This document shows, one piece after another, positions 50,401 through 62,809 of a stretch of 64,000 bases of DNA. Positions within the stretch are counted from its first letter, which is position 1, and each line of letters begins with the position of its first letter. The translations under genes were made by a program, and so were the position numbers. A model generated the notes under the pieces. That model worked only from the letters and a program-made list of their open reading frames with translations, had not been told where the DNA came from and did not search any database. The DNA is from Apostichopus japonicus. Its lineage: Eukaryota; Echinodermata; Holothuroidea; Aspidochirotida; Stichopodidae. The stretch spans positions 1,679,001 to 1,743,000 of the forward strand of contig NC_092575.1 of assembly GCF_037975245.1 (NCBI RefSeq), in the 5' to 3' direction.

Positions 50401-53400
50401 ACAGAAAAACCAAAACTAGCTTTAAAGTCATCTAGGAAGCTTCAGTTTGTTTAAATATCATTCAATTACACTTTTCAAGTTTCATCGGGGTTTTTTTTCC
50501 ATATTGACAACCAAGTTTGCTTTGTCAAACACAATTAACAATTTAAAAAAAATGGTAATAGTCTAAGAAACAATTAGCAAACTTCCTTTGTATTATCAAG
50601 ACTCTCTTTGTCTTTGCCATTTATTTGGAGGTTTCTCAGCAGTTCTGAAACAAGTGATGTCTGTAGTCGTCTGGAGCTTTCCAAAAATGAAATTTCTCAA
50701 TTAAGTTTAAATGCATTTCCTCACTTTGAAGAGGTAGGTCAGTGACTTATCTTGAGGTAGGCAACAAATCTGTTTAATAGGAATGACTCAAAAATTGATC
50801 GTGAGGTAGAAAGACTGAATTTCTCGTTGAAATTTCCCGGTTTTTATGCATTTCAGATGGTACAAGCAGATAAAAAACTCTGAATGGACATAAAATGCTT
50901 AATGATCATGGAGTTTAAGGTGATGCGCAAATTCACAGCTTTAACAATGAATTGACTGTCTTTTAAAATCAACAATTGTGAATGATTTGTTCCTCGTTTA
51001 ACGTTTTAAATTTGGTGATTTTATCCTGTTTTTATTGCTATTTTTGCCAACGTTTATTTTTGTTTTACCTTGTCCACTTATAGCTTTGATAACATCCCAT
51101 TTTACATAAATGTTTGAAATTGTTTATTGTTGATGTTCCTTCTCTCTTTCATCTCTCTCTCGCTCTCTGATCAATATTTTGACATTGAGTAGTTGCATTT
51201 GACCGTCTACGTACCTTTGATTATCTGACCGATCAGTTTTGACTTGCGTTGGCATTTTTGGAAATGTTTTATTTTATTAGCTGAGCCTCACAGTATAACT
51301 TGTAATTATTTCTCTGTTCTGCATGTTACTGTTACATTCCTTTCCCATACTGTAATTTACTAATGAATCCAGTGAAAGCTTAAAAACAGTTGCGTAAAAT
51401 TCTTTCATAACTTTTCACACAAACCATCATAAGCCATCATGTGTTTAAACATCTTACCCATGGAAGGTGAAAGCGTAACTTACTATTATTTCATTTAATA
51501 ATAATAATAATATAATATAATAAATAATTATATTATTAAATAATAATATAATATAATAATTATATTTATTTTAATTTCACTTCATGAAAGAATTTTTTTT
51601 TGAAATATGGATAACTCTTTTTATTATCATTAAATGTGTGTTGCACCAAGTCATTGAAAATTTCTTGTTGCACTTTTAAGGATTCTTAGTAGGTCCAGGA
51701 ATAAATCTCTCACAAGCCCAGAGAAGTGTTCAAGCATGAAAGATTCTATGTAAAAGTGTGACTTCCAATCTCGATATGACACCTCAGTTTAAAACTTTGT
51801 CCATATTATTTAAAGATGGCCGACATCTCATGTATTTTCATTCTGTGTACAACATATGGCCAGCTGCACACAAAGGCTGTCAGGGTTTCAAAACCACAAT
51901 ACTTTAAGCAAATGATATCATTTCATATCAGGACAAAATTGCCTGTGAATGCAGTTTCCATATAAAGCAGGTTATGAAAATGAAATTTCGTTTTTTAGAC
52001 TGGCATCATCTATATCTGAAATGAATGTTTCTTTAATATTATTAAAGCAATATTGCCATGGATAGAAATGTACACAAGAAAATTGGACAAAAATATAAAA
52101 GGACTGGATGTGAGTTCCTAGCTCCACCCTGAGTATAGAAAAACTACGCAGTCGTGTATCTACCTGTAGTGCCTTTTGGTGCTGTACCGAATCATCGGCC
52201 GTGCCTATCCATTGCGTACTATATTAAGACTGGGACAGTCTCACTATGTTTGTCCATTGTACAAGCAATGTACAATGTTAGTGTTACCAGTTTCTGTGTA
52301 CAGACATATTTGCTGAAGGAAACGTGGCCATCTTGTGAAACGATTTGTCTGAATTTGTAAATCTGGTCAGTGCATTTGTCTGTTGTTTATGCATGCTTGT
52401 TACTCTCTGGTGTATCCACAGACCTGGCGTACTCATCAGCTCCAAAGGTCAAGATGTTGTACTTTGTAAGTAACCCTGACTCCCACCTCCTCCCCCTCCT
52501 AACCCTCCCCTCCTCCCATGCACACATCAGCTTGCTTCTCATTCTACTAACAAGCATTTGTCAGCTTTCAAAAGTCCCTCTTCCTTCTAGCAAAGCTAAG
52601 AACTTTGTTCCCAAATAGAAATTTGGTGGATTTTTATATATATATGTCTTATTGACCCAAATAATATGGAAGAAATATAATAACATTTTATTGATTTAAT
52701 AGAAAGGCTCTTTGCCATCAAGTGAGCGGTTGAAGTTATTATCTGATTATACAATAATAGAAAAAAAAAACCAAGTTTGATCAATAATTCATTTATTTGT
52801 AATTAATTTTCTCCTTCTCCCTGCCTCTAACAAACACACACACAGCTACTAACAAGGTAGAAGCAGTGGTTTTAGTATCCGCACTTTGATCGCTAACAAA
52901 ATATTATGTTTGTGAAATGTCTTTGGAGAAAATTTACTTTGATGTATATTTAAATTGATAACATAGCAAAAATTTAATTATGACACCATACATGAGTGTT
53001 AAATATATCAAAGAAGAAACTTATTATTCAATTTGCATAAAATTGCATGAAAAAAAATAAAGTTTTGTCCAACTAGACATACTGTAAAATTTCAATTCTA
53101 AAAATACTCAATAATTCTGCAATTAATCAGTGATCAATTAACAATTAAGCTACATCTATAAAAAAATAAAAAAAATGAAAAAAGAAGGGGAGAAATGATT
53201 CCTGTTTGGGGTTATATTCTTAATTGGCACTTTTAACAGCAATCTGAGTTTGGTTGGCAATTTGCCCAATCCTAAGGACTTTAAAATGCAGAAAATCCAG
53301 CTTTTTTAATTAACAATCAACTTTGGATAATATAACCCTTTAACTTTAGCCACAGGATTATCCCTTTAAAATAAAAGTTCAGAGTGTGGCACACTCCTAG

Positions 53401-56400
53401 ATTATTTCAACGAAGATACTCTAGGGTAAAAAGAGAAATTGATATATGAATTTGGCTTCGTTCTCAAAAGTTTCGTCTCGGAAATTGCAAACTTGACTAC
53501 TCAAAGCTGATGTCCTACATTTTTATGAGGTTTTGGAGTCACAGAATTGATAAAATATTGCTTTAAAATCATAAAAAAATGGTAAATATTATATATGAGT
53601 TTCAAAATTACTAGACAAATACTAGAACAACTGGTGATGATAATTCTTCAAAAGAAACCACTTTTTCATGTTTTCTCAATATCTGAAACTGTCTCTCTCT
53701 TGTGCGATCTAATTTCTGCCCAGAAATTTAAGCTTAAAAAAGCTTTAAAACTTCTTTTCGCTTCCAAGGTTACTGTGCGTCCTCTTCCTGACACTGAGCA
53801 TGTTTGATTACTATGAGCAGACTTCTTTCCGAAGCCAAAAGCATTCTTATTTCTCACGTTTTTCGTTACTTCTGCCTCTGTTTGGATGACTATAATCTGT
53901 AATCAGCAGAATTGCTAGAAACCTAAATAAATCTAAAATACAGTGAAATGAACTAAAAAAAAAGTACTAGTACTACCATCAATGAGCTACAGTATGTTAC
54001 AGCACATTATACATAGCACATTTACATACTCTCCTTCGCCTTAGTCGTGTCATTGTGTACGCTATACTTCAACTTACTGTACGTTTGTAGATGTCTCAAT
54101 GTCTGCTATTCATTCGCTCGTCTTTTAAAAACCTATCCTTACTATTGGCTGGTTATTTAACCAGCAATTTGCATCTTGTTTGTGCATTTTTGTCATTTTC
54201 AGTTTAAGATTGGTAATTATGTATGTTGTCCGCATTCACTAGAGGTATAGTGTTTTACACCTAGCAGGTTTTCACGAGATGATGAGACATACATAAGTTG
54301 TTGATGAGGTAGGGGGAGGGGTGGGTGGGGGAGGTAGGGGGTGGGGGAGGGGAGGGTGGAGGCCGATGTTCTGGAAGTGTTAAGGGTGTCAATGGAATCT
54401 TTTCTTGTGAAGAATTTTCAAAACTTACAGACAATGAAATTTTGGAACAACTTATTTTTTTTTCAACACCTTGCAAAATCTTTTCTTCTGCTATTAACAA
54501 GGAAAATGCATACCAACACAAAGTGCGTTATAGTGTACTAGGAGGCTGTTACAGACAGTGTGCAAACAAGGTGTTGATATAGTACCTTAGGGAGAGGTGT
54601 TACTTTTCCAATACAGAATGAGTACTTGACATAGGGCCCGTGCTACTTTCATGTCAGACTTACCTAGTGCTGGTGCAGTGGTGCTGTAGTAATTTGAACA
54701 ATTTTAAGTCTAGACAGATATCTTCATTAAAATTACAGTTCAGAACATTCTTAAATAATAATGAAATGTGATTTGTACCGGCCTTTACCCCAGGCTCTGC
54801 GAAGAATAACATCTTAGTGTTCTTGTAGAAAAAGGTTACTTCTGGTTGGTCTAAATAGACTCAGAGGGTAAAGTCACGTATCTTCATAACTATCATTCCT
54901 CAGTAAAGACACACTCCAGTGTTAATTTCATTAAATTATATTTGTGTGGCAATTTGACAAGGGCCTGTTGATAGTTTATTATTTAACACAACTGCAGCTG
55001 TTCTTTTGAGCTACTGTAACCAACCAGGCAACCTCTACTAAATATTTATCTTGATTATATCATATTTAGCCATTTAACATCGTGGTTTGTTAAAATGTCA
55101 TTATTTCACCGTTTGACATATCTTTTCTGATACTAACGATCGCCGATACTAACGAGTGCACCCTTGTCTCCGCTTGCAATTTGGTGATTCTTTTGAGAGT
55201 AGTTGTTGCTCGGTTAGTAACTCACTTTTGCTGTGAAAATATGTGAAAAACAACTGATGATACCAATATTCATGATTAACCCTGTGTGCAACATTAACCG
55301 TTGGATAATAGTGCTTCTATGAATATTCACAAAGTTGTTGACAGCGGGTGTTGATTTTCTGATGTGAATGTTAACATAATTATTGTATTTATGATGGTTT
55401 CTCTATATTTGATGCGTATCCATCTAAATGTTTACATTTGCTCGCATAATTGTAAGTCTAATATATTCATAATGATGCATATTCATTTTGGAGGATGCTT
55501 GTTCCCATTCCATACATATCAAACTGAAATTAGTGGGATTTTATATATTTGTCCTTTTTCCCGCATCAAGTACATATATTGGAAAGTGCTGCCTGTGCCG
55601 AACATATTAACCTTTCTGCTTTTTGGTTTCAGGTGTTGTTAATTTAGCGATGTTTATAAGTACTAATTATGATGATATTCATGCTGCCTGTCCCTATTTC
55701 AAGTTTATTTACTTAATGAGAATGGCATTGGGTAATTTTGGTATCTCTGTGATTCAGAATGTTGAAAGTTTGAAATTTACAAATTCCCTTGATTTTATTG
55801 TAAACTATTTCCTACCTCTCTGGTATTTCGATGATACTTTCCTACTCTTTATCAAACACATCCTCAGTAGTGGATGATAGAGGTACTTGAGATAAGTTAC
55901 TGCCCCCCCCTTAACCCCCCCTGCCCATTTCATAAAGTTAAAAACTTTAGTTGAGGGTATAATTGAGTAAAAATCAAATTCATTTATACCAGTATATTAA
56001 AAAAATAGTCAGATTTTAAGTCTACATGAATATAACTGATTTGTGTGTAAATTGATGAGGTATTCTTGTTTTATACTATTTCTTCCTTATATTTATGTTT
56101 GGTTTTCAATTTAAATTACCCATACTTCTATCTTTGATCTTTGCTACCCATCTATTTCTTTTTAAACCATTTTGCATTCAGCTTGAATTCAATTGTCTGA
56201 GGTGATTTTTTTCTGCAGTGAGTTGATTTGTTATTTATAAGCTCTTTGGTGACAGTCTGAGATATTTCTAGATTTGTATTAGTCAGCGAAAAATACTAGA
56301 TCAATTTTTTTACCTTCGTTTGTCTACAGTTTTCCACTGTCGTGAGACTATGCTTTTTTGGGGCCTTTTAGTCAATTTCAGAGAATTACCATATGGTACC

Positions 56401-56847
56401 TCAATGTGACATTTTGTCTTTCATGATGATTACCTCTAACAAAAAACTTTTGAAAACTTTAAGCAGTTTTAGGATGTTCAGAATTGAGGGTCAGTTCCGA
56501 AGCTCGATGAACTGACCACACTTGTACCATCTTACGCTGAATATGCCAGCAATAAACCTTCACTATTTTGATATATTGAAGGTATGGTATACTCTCTCTC
56601 TACTTACCAAAAAAAATGATATCACGTGGTATGGATGATAGAGTTCCTTAACATGTCATTCCAGAGGGGGGGGGGGGGGGGGGAAGAGGGCTTGTTGAAG
56701 GAACAAACCTGTAAAATACACTTGCTAGAGGTCACGACGTGTCATTATATTACCAGGTTACACGTTTCTAGCTGTAATGCTTTCTGTGTTTTTGTCTCCC
56801 TCTGCAGAAGCAATGGCTTTTCATCTACGTCAAGTCTAGTGAGTTAG
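41491..56847 (+). CDS. TMEM30A: Cell cycle control protein 50A (TMEM30A/CDC50), complete, 7 exons, 381 aa
   Basis: Exons 41491-41611, 46193-46326, 46976-47113, 47834-48050, 48646-48975, 49783-49948 and 56808-56847 give 381 residues in frame (human CDC50A has 361). Layout: cytosolic N-terminus, TM1 at about 60-82 ([20 protein letters not shown]), a large ectodomain, TM2 at about 341-363 ([20 protein letters not shown]) and a short tail. Ectodomain hallmarks are the C96/C106/C118/C120 cluster, [43 protein letters not shown] and [10 protein letters not shown]. Several N-glycosylation sequons are present (N97-S-T, N112-N-T). The protein is the obligate beta subunit of P4-ATPase lipid flippases and is needed for their exit from the ER. 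The 12-codon last exon lies 6.9 kb beyond exon 6, so a different terminal exon remains possible in some transcripts. Confidence 0.95.
41612..46192 (+). other. TMEM30 intron 1, 4.6 kb
   Basis: No exon is recognised. It contains a poly-T tract (about 42267-42290), many TACTGTACAGTA motifs (42.8-44.2 kb) and a MITE-like insertion (45159-45979). Confidence 0.55.
45159..45979. mobile_element. MITE-like element with TTAA ends and internal 242-bp duplication
   Basis: The terminal inverted repeat TTAAAGCAGCATTTTGYGT is at 45159-45177 and, inverted, at 45961-45979, with one mismatch. The ends begin with TTAA, so the target duplication could be TTAA or TA. Inside, a 242-bp unit is repeated directly: it starts GCATTTTGCG at 45167 and GCATTTTGCG at 45409. 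Shared landmarks are AAAACAGCAAA, CACTAGTTTGAATTC and ACCAATCAG. The remainder shows no family-like protein. Confidence 0.65.
49949..56807 (+). other. TMEM30 intron 6, 6.9 kb
   Basis: No conserved exon is recognised. It contains an AT-only microsatellite (51498-51570), G- and C-rich tracts, and AG acceptors at 52422 and 55632 that would each give a short alternative C-terminus in frame with exon 6. None has independent support. Confidence 0.5.
51498..51570. repeat. AT-rich microsatellite
   Basis: Runs of ATA/TAAT units, about 70 bp composed of A and T only, in TMEM30 intron 6. Confidence 0.85.
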
Positions 56848-59800
56848 CTAGAGGTAGGTCACAGCTGACTAGACTACGATAGGTCTACAGGGATTAATGT
56901 TAAAATGCTCTATATTCTACTGAGAAGATGAGGGACACCACAGAGAGAGGGAGAACGGAAAAAGAAAACAAAACAGAACACATATTTATTGAGGGATATT
57001 TAAAGGAAGCCTCTCGTTTGTTTATGTCTGCTGAAAGTGTGGTCTGGGCTGTCTTGGAAAACCTAGAGTAGTGAATTAAGATATACCAGGTTTTTACTCT
57101 TGAGTTGAAATGGATATTACAGTTACCAGATAGGGGGGAGGGGGAGCGAATGATGGGTAATGTAATGGTTAAATTCAGGGAGAATTTTTGAGTTTGTGAG
57201 AGTCATCATTAATTCATGCCTCGTCTTTGCGACTATTAGGTGAACCCAATTTATTTTTAGAGTATCTCACCTTATTTGTAGCAGCGCCATGAAAACTTAC
57301 TCTTTTTAAGTATTGTGCATCCAAACAGGGTCAATGTCTCCCAAAATGGAGACAATTTATACTGTATTTTTCTCCTGGTATATATTGGTATATACATATA
57401 TATATTTGAAAGGACATAATTTGGGAAAAGTTCTGTCAAAATTGCTTGGCCCGCATACTTTTACACAAAATTGCTTGGTGTCTAAAGACTTGCATTTAAC
57501 TACTGTAGTATTGTACTTATGTATCACCGTAAAGGCAGTCGAGGGAAATACAGCAAATGTGTATGGTACTTATCCATAAACAAAAGTATTATGAGAAATG
57601 TGCATTGTTGTTTGGGGGGGCAGTGTGGTAGAGGTAAAGGGTGGAAAAGTTTGGAAATTTTATCCACTCTAAGAGAATACAGGTTCTTTTACTTCCCATC
57701 CCTATGAAATGCACAAACCATGAACTATCGAAAAGTCTGGAAACTTTTCATACCTCAAAGTGAGAAAATGTTATCTGTTCAAAAATATTGTATCAGCTTT
57801 CCTTCCATATGAGATGTGTTTGTCACTTCCTTCAAGTTGCATTTCAAATAACTTTATTGGATATGTGTTAACAAAAAATATAAAACAAAACATTCCCTCC
57901 TGTGAAGGCACTTAGTATTGTTACAGTATCATTTCTCCCATTTTGAAGATAAATGTATATTACTATACTTTGTTACCATTCATTTGGGGGGGGGGGGGGG
58001 GGTCGGAGGGGTCGGGGGGTTTGGTAGCAAGGGGATATAGTTGGATGTGAAAAGAAGTATGGTGATGGGGGTATTGCAAAATTTGATGAGTGTGTGCATT
58101 TAGTCTTACATTTATGTTTATTGTTTTCTTTCTAATCACATTCAATTATGTATAAAGTGCAATTATTTAGTTTTGTCATGGTGGTAGGTTTATACCAATA
58201 ATGTTTGTCGCTTTCCACCGACTTTTTGAAAGAAGTGTTTCTTGATATATATATTTAGGCTTCAGAAACTGATTACTAATAGCACCTCATCGATCTTTTA
58301 GTTATGCTCCTTCGGCAAGAAACCTTCACAACTGTAAAATTTAATGAAAAAATGTGAATATAGATTATATTATGAACTGTTATTGCATTTCATAATCATG
58401 TTTGGTTTATCCCTTTGTATTTGTCAAGGTAGGGGTTTGGTTCGTTTGTTCATAGGGTCATTGGCTAGTGACAGGGTCATGTTGTTTCAAGATGATATAT
58501 GGAAAAAACATGCAGCTATTGCTAGCAATTAAACACTGCATGTTTAAGAGTTTGTTCATTCCTGGAGATGCAATTTTTGAATTTGGGATAACTGCACAAA
58601 CAGTAGACATCAATTTCATGCTCAGTGTTAGTGAAATCATCCTGGACAGAAGATGGGCAATTCTACTATTTGCTTTTCTATATATAATGTGATCTTTACT
58701 TATTCAAAAATGTGGATAACATCTACATTGTGCATGAAACTTTGATCCACATTTACCCCTAACAGCTAAATGAATACCAAAACCCATTTCTATTAAAATG
58801 TTATCACTGCCTTCTGTTTGTCTGTTATGACTGATTTTGCATAAATTTGCATAATTTATGATCTTTTGAAAATTTGCATAATTTATGATCTTGCATAATT
58901 TTGTATCCTGCATAATGCATTTGTTTCCACAGACTGTTACTTAATTTGGAGATAAGTTCTACTCCTGGCATGCTACCATGGTATGTTTCAAAACAAAGCA
59001 AACCAGTGACTGAACTGTAGGTGGGCTCCCATCAGTGTCAAGGAAATAACAGATTATTATCATTCTTTAATTTACTACAGGTTCAAATGGAAGCAACCTT
59101 TTACTCCCTTCCCCTAATTATCAGATAAGCTTTCAACTTTTATAGATATTGTCATGTAATTATTTTGTTTACTTTGGTAATTGTATATTAATCTATTTTC
59201 TTCTATTTCTATGTGCAAATAGTCAGAAATGTTATTAAATAAATTAGAAAAAATAATATCACATGATTTCATTATTTGCTCTCTATCAGTGCAGCAAGGG
59301 AATTTGGGGAGGAAGGGAGTGACAGCAGCTAAGAATATCCTCTATTTGACTAATTGGTTTGTGTAGAGGGTTCCATCTGGTGGGAGAGGAGTAAAAATTT
59401 CAAGGGACAGTGGGACATGTGGCTTGGAGCAGGAAACCACAAAATCACCTTAGAACAAAATGAATCCTCTGTGCATTGTACCAAAAATTCCAGTATTTGG
59501 TTGCTTTTTCAACAAATGTCATAATTTATCACCAAAAGGGCACCTTTAAATATACAAAAAATGGAAAAAGGGACTATAACACAATAGAGCACTATTGAGG
59601 TTTGTCACAAAACTGGAGGGATAATATGACAGATATTTTTGGACCAATTTTTAAATTGAAGATATCAAATGAGGGCAGCAAACTAGAATTACATGAGCTG
59701 AAAATTTCATGCCAAAGAAAAAAGGGTTTGTCTTTTCCCCACTTCGAAAATATACTGTACTATGAGAGATCTAACTGCAAGAGAACATGTTATATAGTAT

Positions 59801-59941
59801 ACTCCCAAACCACTCCCAAACAAAACTCAAATTATCGATGAGAGAAACTTAAATAACCAACTCAACAAAATGAGATGAAATTTACTGACCATTTTTAATC
59901 AATCTTGAAATCATACAAACTCTTTCTTATAAGTCTCTTAA

Positions 59942-60025
59942 CATCAATGAGGTGACATTAATGAGGTTACATTAATGAGGTGACATCAATGAGGTGACAT
60001 TAATGAGGTAACATTAATGAGGTTA
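59942..60025. repeat. Tandem array, six 14-bp units
   Basis: The unit CATYAATGAGGTKA is repeated six times without interruption, with variation at three positions. It is a young minisatellite in the TMEM30-LYRM9 spacer. Confidence 0.88.
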
Positions 60026-60255
60026 TGTTTCTTGGCAAGGTCATCAGCTTGTAGCACTTTATTACAAAAAACCTTTCAACTGCTGTCAGTTCAATTGCTT
60101 TCAAGCATTACATAAAAGTACAGTTTCATCAAACAGTTTCTAAACAGACCATATTTAACTGCAGTGGATTCATCTAGCACACCTCCCGCCCCCCTCCCCT
60201 CCAACATCCCCTTACACAAGTTCAAGGTGGTTTATATGAATGCTTCTAGGGCTTA

Positions 60256-60562
60256 CAGGGGCGTCGGAAGCTATTTTGGATTGGTACTGCAGATCAGAGT
60301 GTGGTTATCTATCATAATTATCGAGGGGGCGTTTAGCAGGTCAAACTACGCTACGTGCCACAATGGTCGGGGCGTAGCATAATGGAGAAAATTTTGAAAA
60401 AATGTCTCCCAGATTGCAGGAAATGGCACTTCCTGAGCTTGAAAACAAGACCCCTGCCACCCGATTAATCTTCTGAAACACATTTTGAAGTATGTTTCAC
60501 TTTGGTTCTCTATATTTTTTTTTTTTTTTTTGGAGCTGTGAATACCGGCTCCGACGCCCCTG
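60256..60562. mobile_element. Short CAG-ended inverted-repeat element
   Basis: A 307-bp element with the inverted ends CAGGGGCGTCGGA. Flanking pentamers GCTTA and GGTTA differ at one base, compatible with a decayed 5-bp target duplication. The interior has a diverged version of the module in the 1.8-kb element at 22322-24120, including CAGGAAATGGCACTTCC (60418-60434). It is probably a non-autonomous relative. Confidence 0.6.
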
Positions 60563-61064
60563 GGTTATGGGCAAGCATGTGATACCTTGGAGCTCTAGAA
60601 GATGTCGATCAGGCAATGGTGACAATGTTGTATCTATTATGGTTAATTACAGTGGTTGTCTGTGTGAGAACTGAATATCACTCATGGGATGTTCTTTGCA
60701 GGAGAATACTGTACATCTGACCGTTGGCTGAGCAAGCATACTGTCTGGCACGAATATTCATAAATTGAGATCTTGCTACTGAGTATGGTACCAATTATAT
60801 GTCCAGATCTATGAGATATCTTCAGAATATCAAGATGTCGAACAGCTAGTGCTAGACATTTCCGTCAAATACACCAGGCATAATGGTTAACATTCCTTTC
60901 AAGTCATCTTTTTTCATACTGAAATGTGAGAAATGAAGAGAAAAGAATGTTTCTTTAAATACATCAAATCATAGCACTTTAATAGGGTAATTGTCAAATG
61001 AATCAGTGAGTTTTTGCTGAGCCAATTGGTGTGTTCACCAAATGGTCTAATAATTACTGCTAAT

Positions 61065-61150
61065 TCCATTATTATTATTATTATTTTTATCATGGTTCCT
61101 TATATAGCGCAAATACTATCAAATATATATATTCATACGCGCTTTACATG
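61065..61150 (-). repeat. Fragment resembling a LINE/SINE 3' end
   Basis: Read on the minus strand it has GCGCTATATAAGGAAC followed by AT-rich TAA repeats, similar to the 3' tail of the LINE fragment at 28.4 kb, and GCGCTTTACA nearby on the plus strand. No coding part is visible. Confidence 0.4.
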
Positions 61151-61905
61151 ATGAAGAATAAAACAATCAATCATAAGAAAGAATCAAAAAACAAATAAAA
61201 TCAAGTTAAACATTGGAGTTTAAACAAAAACAATTGTCAGCTACTGTACAGTAACTTTTTTTTTTTTTGCATAAGTAATGATCAAATGGCAATTTAAATC
61301 AAATCAGATAATTTATAAGTATTTCCAATCCTTTTTTCTCTTAGTTAAATTTATGCATCTTTACTTTATATGTATATATAGCCAAGCTAGTGTAATACAT
61401 TTATGGAAGTTTAGTGTCAAATTGTATCAGATGCAAAAAAGCTGCAGGCCTTCAAATGTTGAAAAGCTTTAAATTTCCATAATGTTTCAGTCAACTATAC
61501 AAATTTCTCAGCCACTGAGCAATGGGTCAAGTATGTGTTGTTTAAACAAGCATCCACAGCAACAATGAAAATACTTATCAAATATGTTTGGTGATTAAAG
61601 TTTGGCAGCCATTTTGGATTCGCCTAGCATAATAGCATATTTGCCAATCCTACAGTAGGCCTATGCTGTATCACTTAATGTCAAATTGTCACATTTACAT
61701 CCATATGAATAACCTAGTGTTAAAGAACATTCCTTGCAAGTTCATATCATTAAATCAACAATGGGAGCTTCAAATTATAAGTAATCTTTACAACATACAG
61801 TGTACTATGTTGTCAGCTCAGACAAGTTACACAGCCAGTGAAATCTTTCAGAGTAATACGGTTGCATTAGTATTGCATCCAAAGAATCAAAGATATTGCA
61901 AATTT

Positions 61906-62809
61906 TCAAACCTTTTTTAAAATCCACTCTGCATCCTCTAAAGATTTATGAATGATTTCGGTCACTCTTTCTGGATCAGGTTCGTCCACATGACTATTAA
62001 AGCCCTGCACATGTTGAAACCAAAACCAATGCAAACGAGAAGAAAATTATACATGGAGAGAGAAATATAATTGAAATGATTGAGAAATGAACTGTCAATC
62101 AAATGCCCTTCAGAGATCAGGATCAAAAGGGATATACTGTATACAGTATGTCCAGTTTATTAAAAAAATACTTCACACAAACTGCATCGCTTCCCTTAAA
62201 CAGAGTAGTGCCCCCATATGACCACAGTTACCTGCAATTTGGCCAAATTGTCACGTAAGATGTTTTTGGAAAAAAGATTGAACAGTCACTGAACCTCGAC
62301 CCCCACCCCACCCCACCCCAACCCCCTCTGCAAATTCAAACCCCAGATAATCAGGAATTTGATTTGAACTGAAGTGCTGGCCCCAGTATATTGCATGATA
62401 CCAGTAACTCCACATGGTGCAATTGGGGTTAATATATGAAGTGACTCATGGCATGCTCATGTAGCATAATTGTACAGTTTCTTCACCCACTGACCTACTG
62501 TAGTATGTCACACTCACAAAATAACAATCAAACTTGGGCTACAATGGTTTAGTTTCAAAACGGATATGGACCAATTTGATAAGTACCACGATGCTTGTCA
62601 CATGAACTAAATTCTTGCCAGTTTCTGTAATGTCTAATACTAGTAATGGTTATACAAGTTATAGTACCGTTATAAAACATAAGCCTACGTACCTGTCGTA
62701 TGTAGTGCTTGTAATGGTCTTGAACATTTGTTGGAAGCTTCTCACATGTTCGAAACAAATGTTTGTACAACTGGCGGACAGTTGTGATCTGTTTTGCGAC
62801 AGATATCAT
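61906..62809 (-). CDS. LYRM9: LYR motif-containing protein 9 (LYRM9-like), 2 exons, 71 aa
   Basis: Exons 62693-62809 and 61906-62004 join in phase 0 to 71 residues (human LYRM9 has 78). The protein runs MISVAKQITTVRQLYKHLFR, then CEKLPTNVQDHYKHYIRQ, GFNSHVDEPDPERVTEII, and ends SLEDAEWILKKV. It aligns with vertebrate LYRM9 through the LYR region (here LYK), the LP...HYKH.VRQ helix and the DEDNPERI...IEDADWIMNK helix. LYR proteins are small mitochondrial proteins that bind acyl carrier protein and assist Fe-S or complex assembly; the role of LYRM9 itself is not settled. An upstream in-frame ATG (62857) would add 16 residues, but 62809 fits family length. A GT right after the codons KK (61911-61910) could be a donor, so a third exon is possible. 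Confidence 0.85.

Larger units (their letters stand above)
56848..61905. other. 3' flank of TMEM30 and spacer to LYRM9
   Basis: No gene is recognised. A minus-strand product should end near 61.9 kb and the TMEM30 3' UTR may extend into the left part; an AATAAA lies at 59238-59243. Repeats within: short direct repeats with TTTGCATAATTTATGATCTT near 58848-58893, a 14-bp tandem array (59942-60025), a CAG-ended inverted-repeat element (60256-60562) and a LINE/SINE-like 3' end (61065-61150). Confidence 0.5.
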
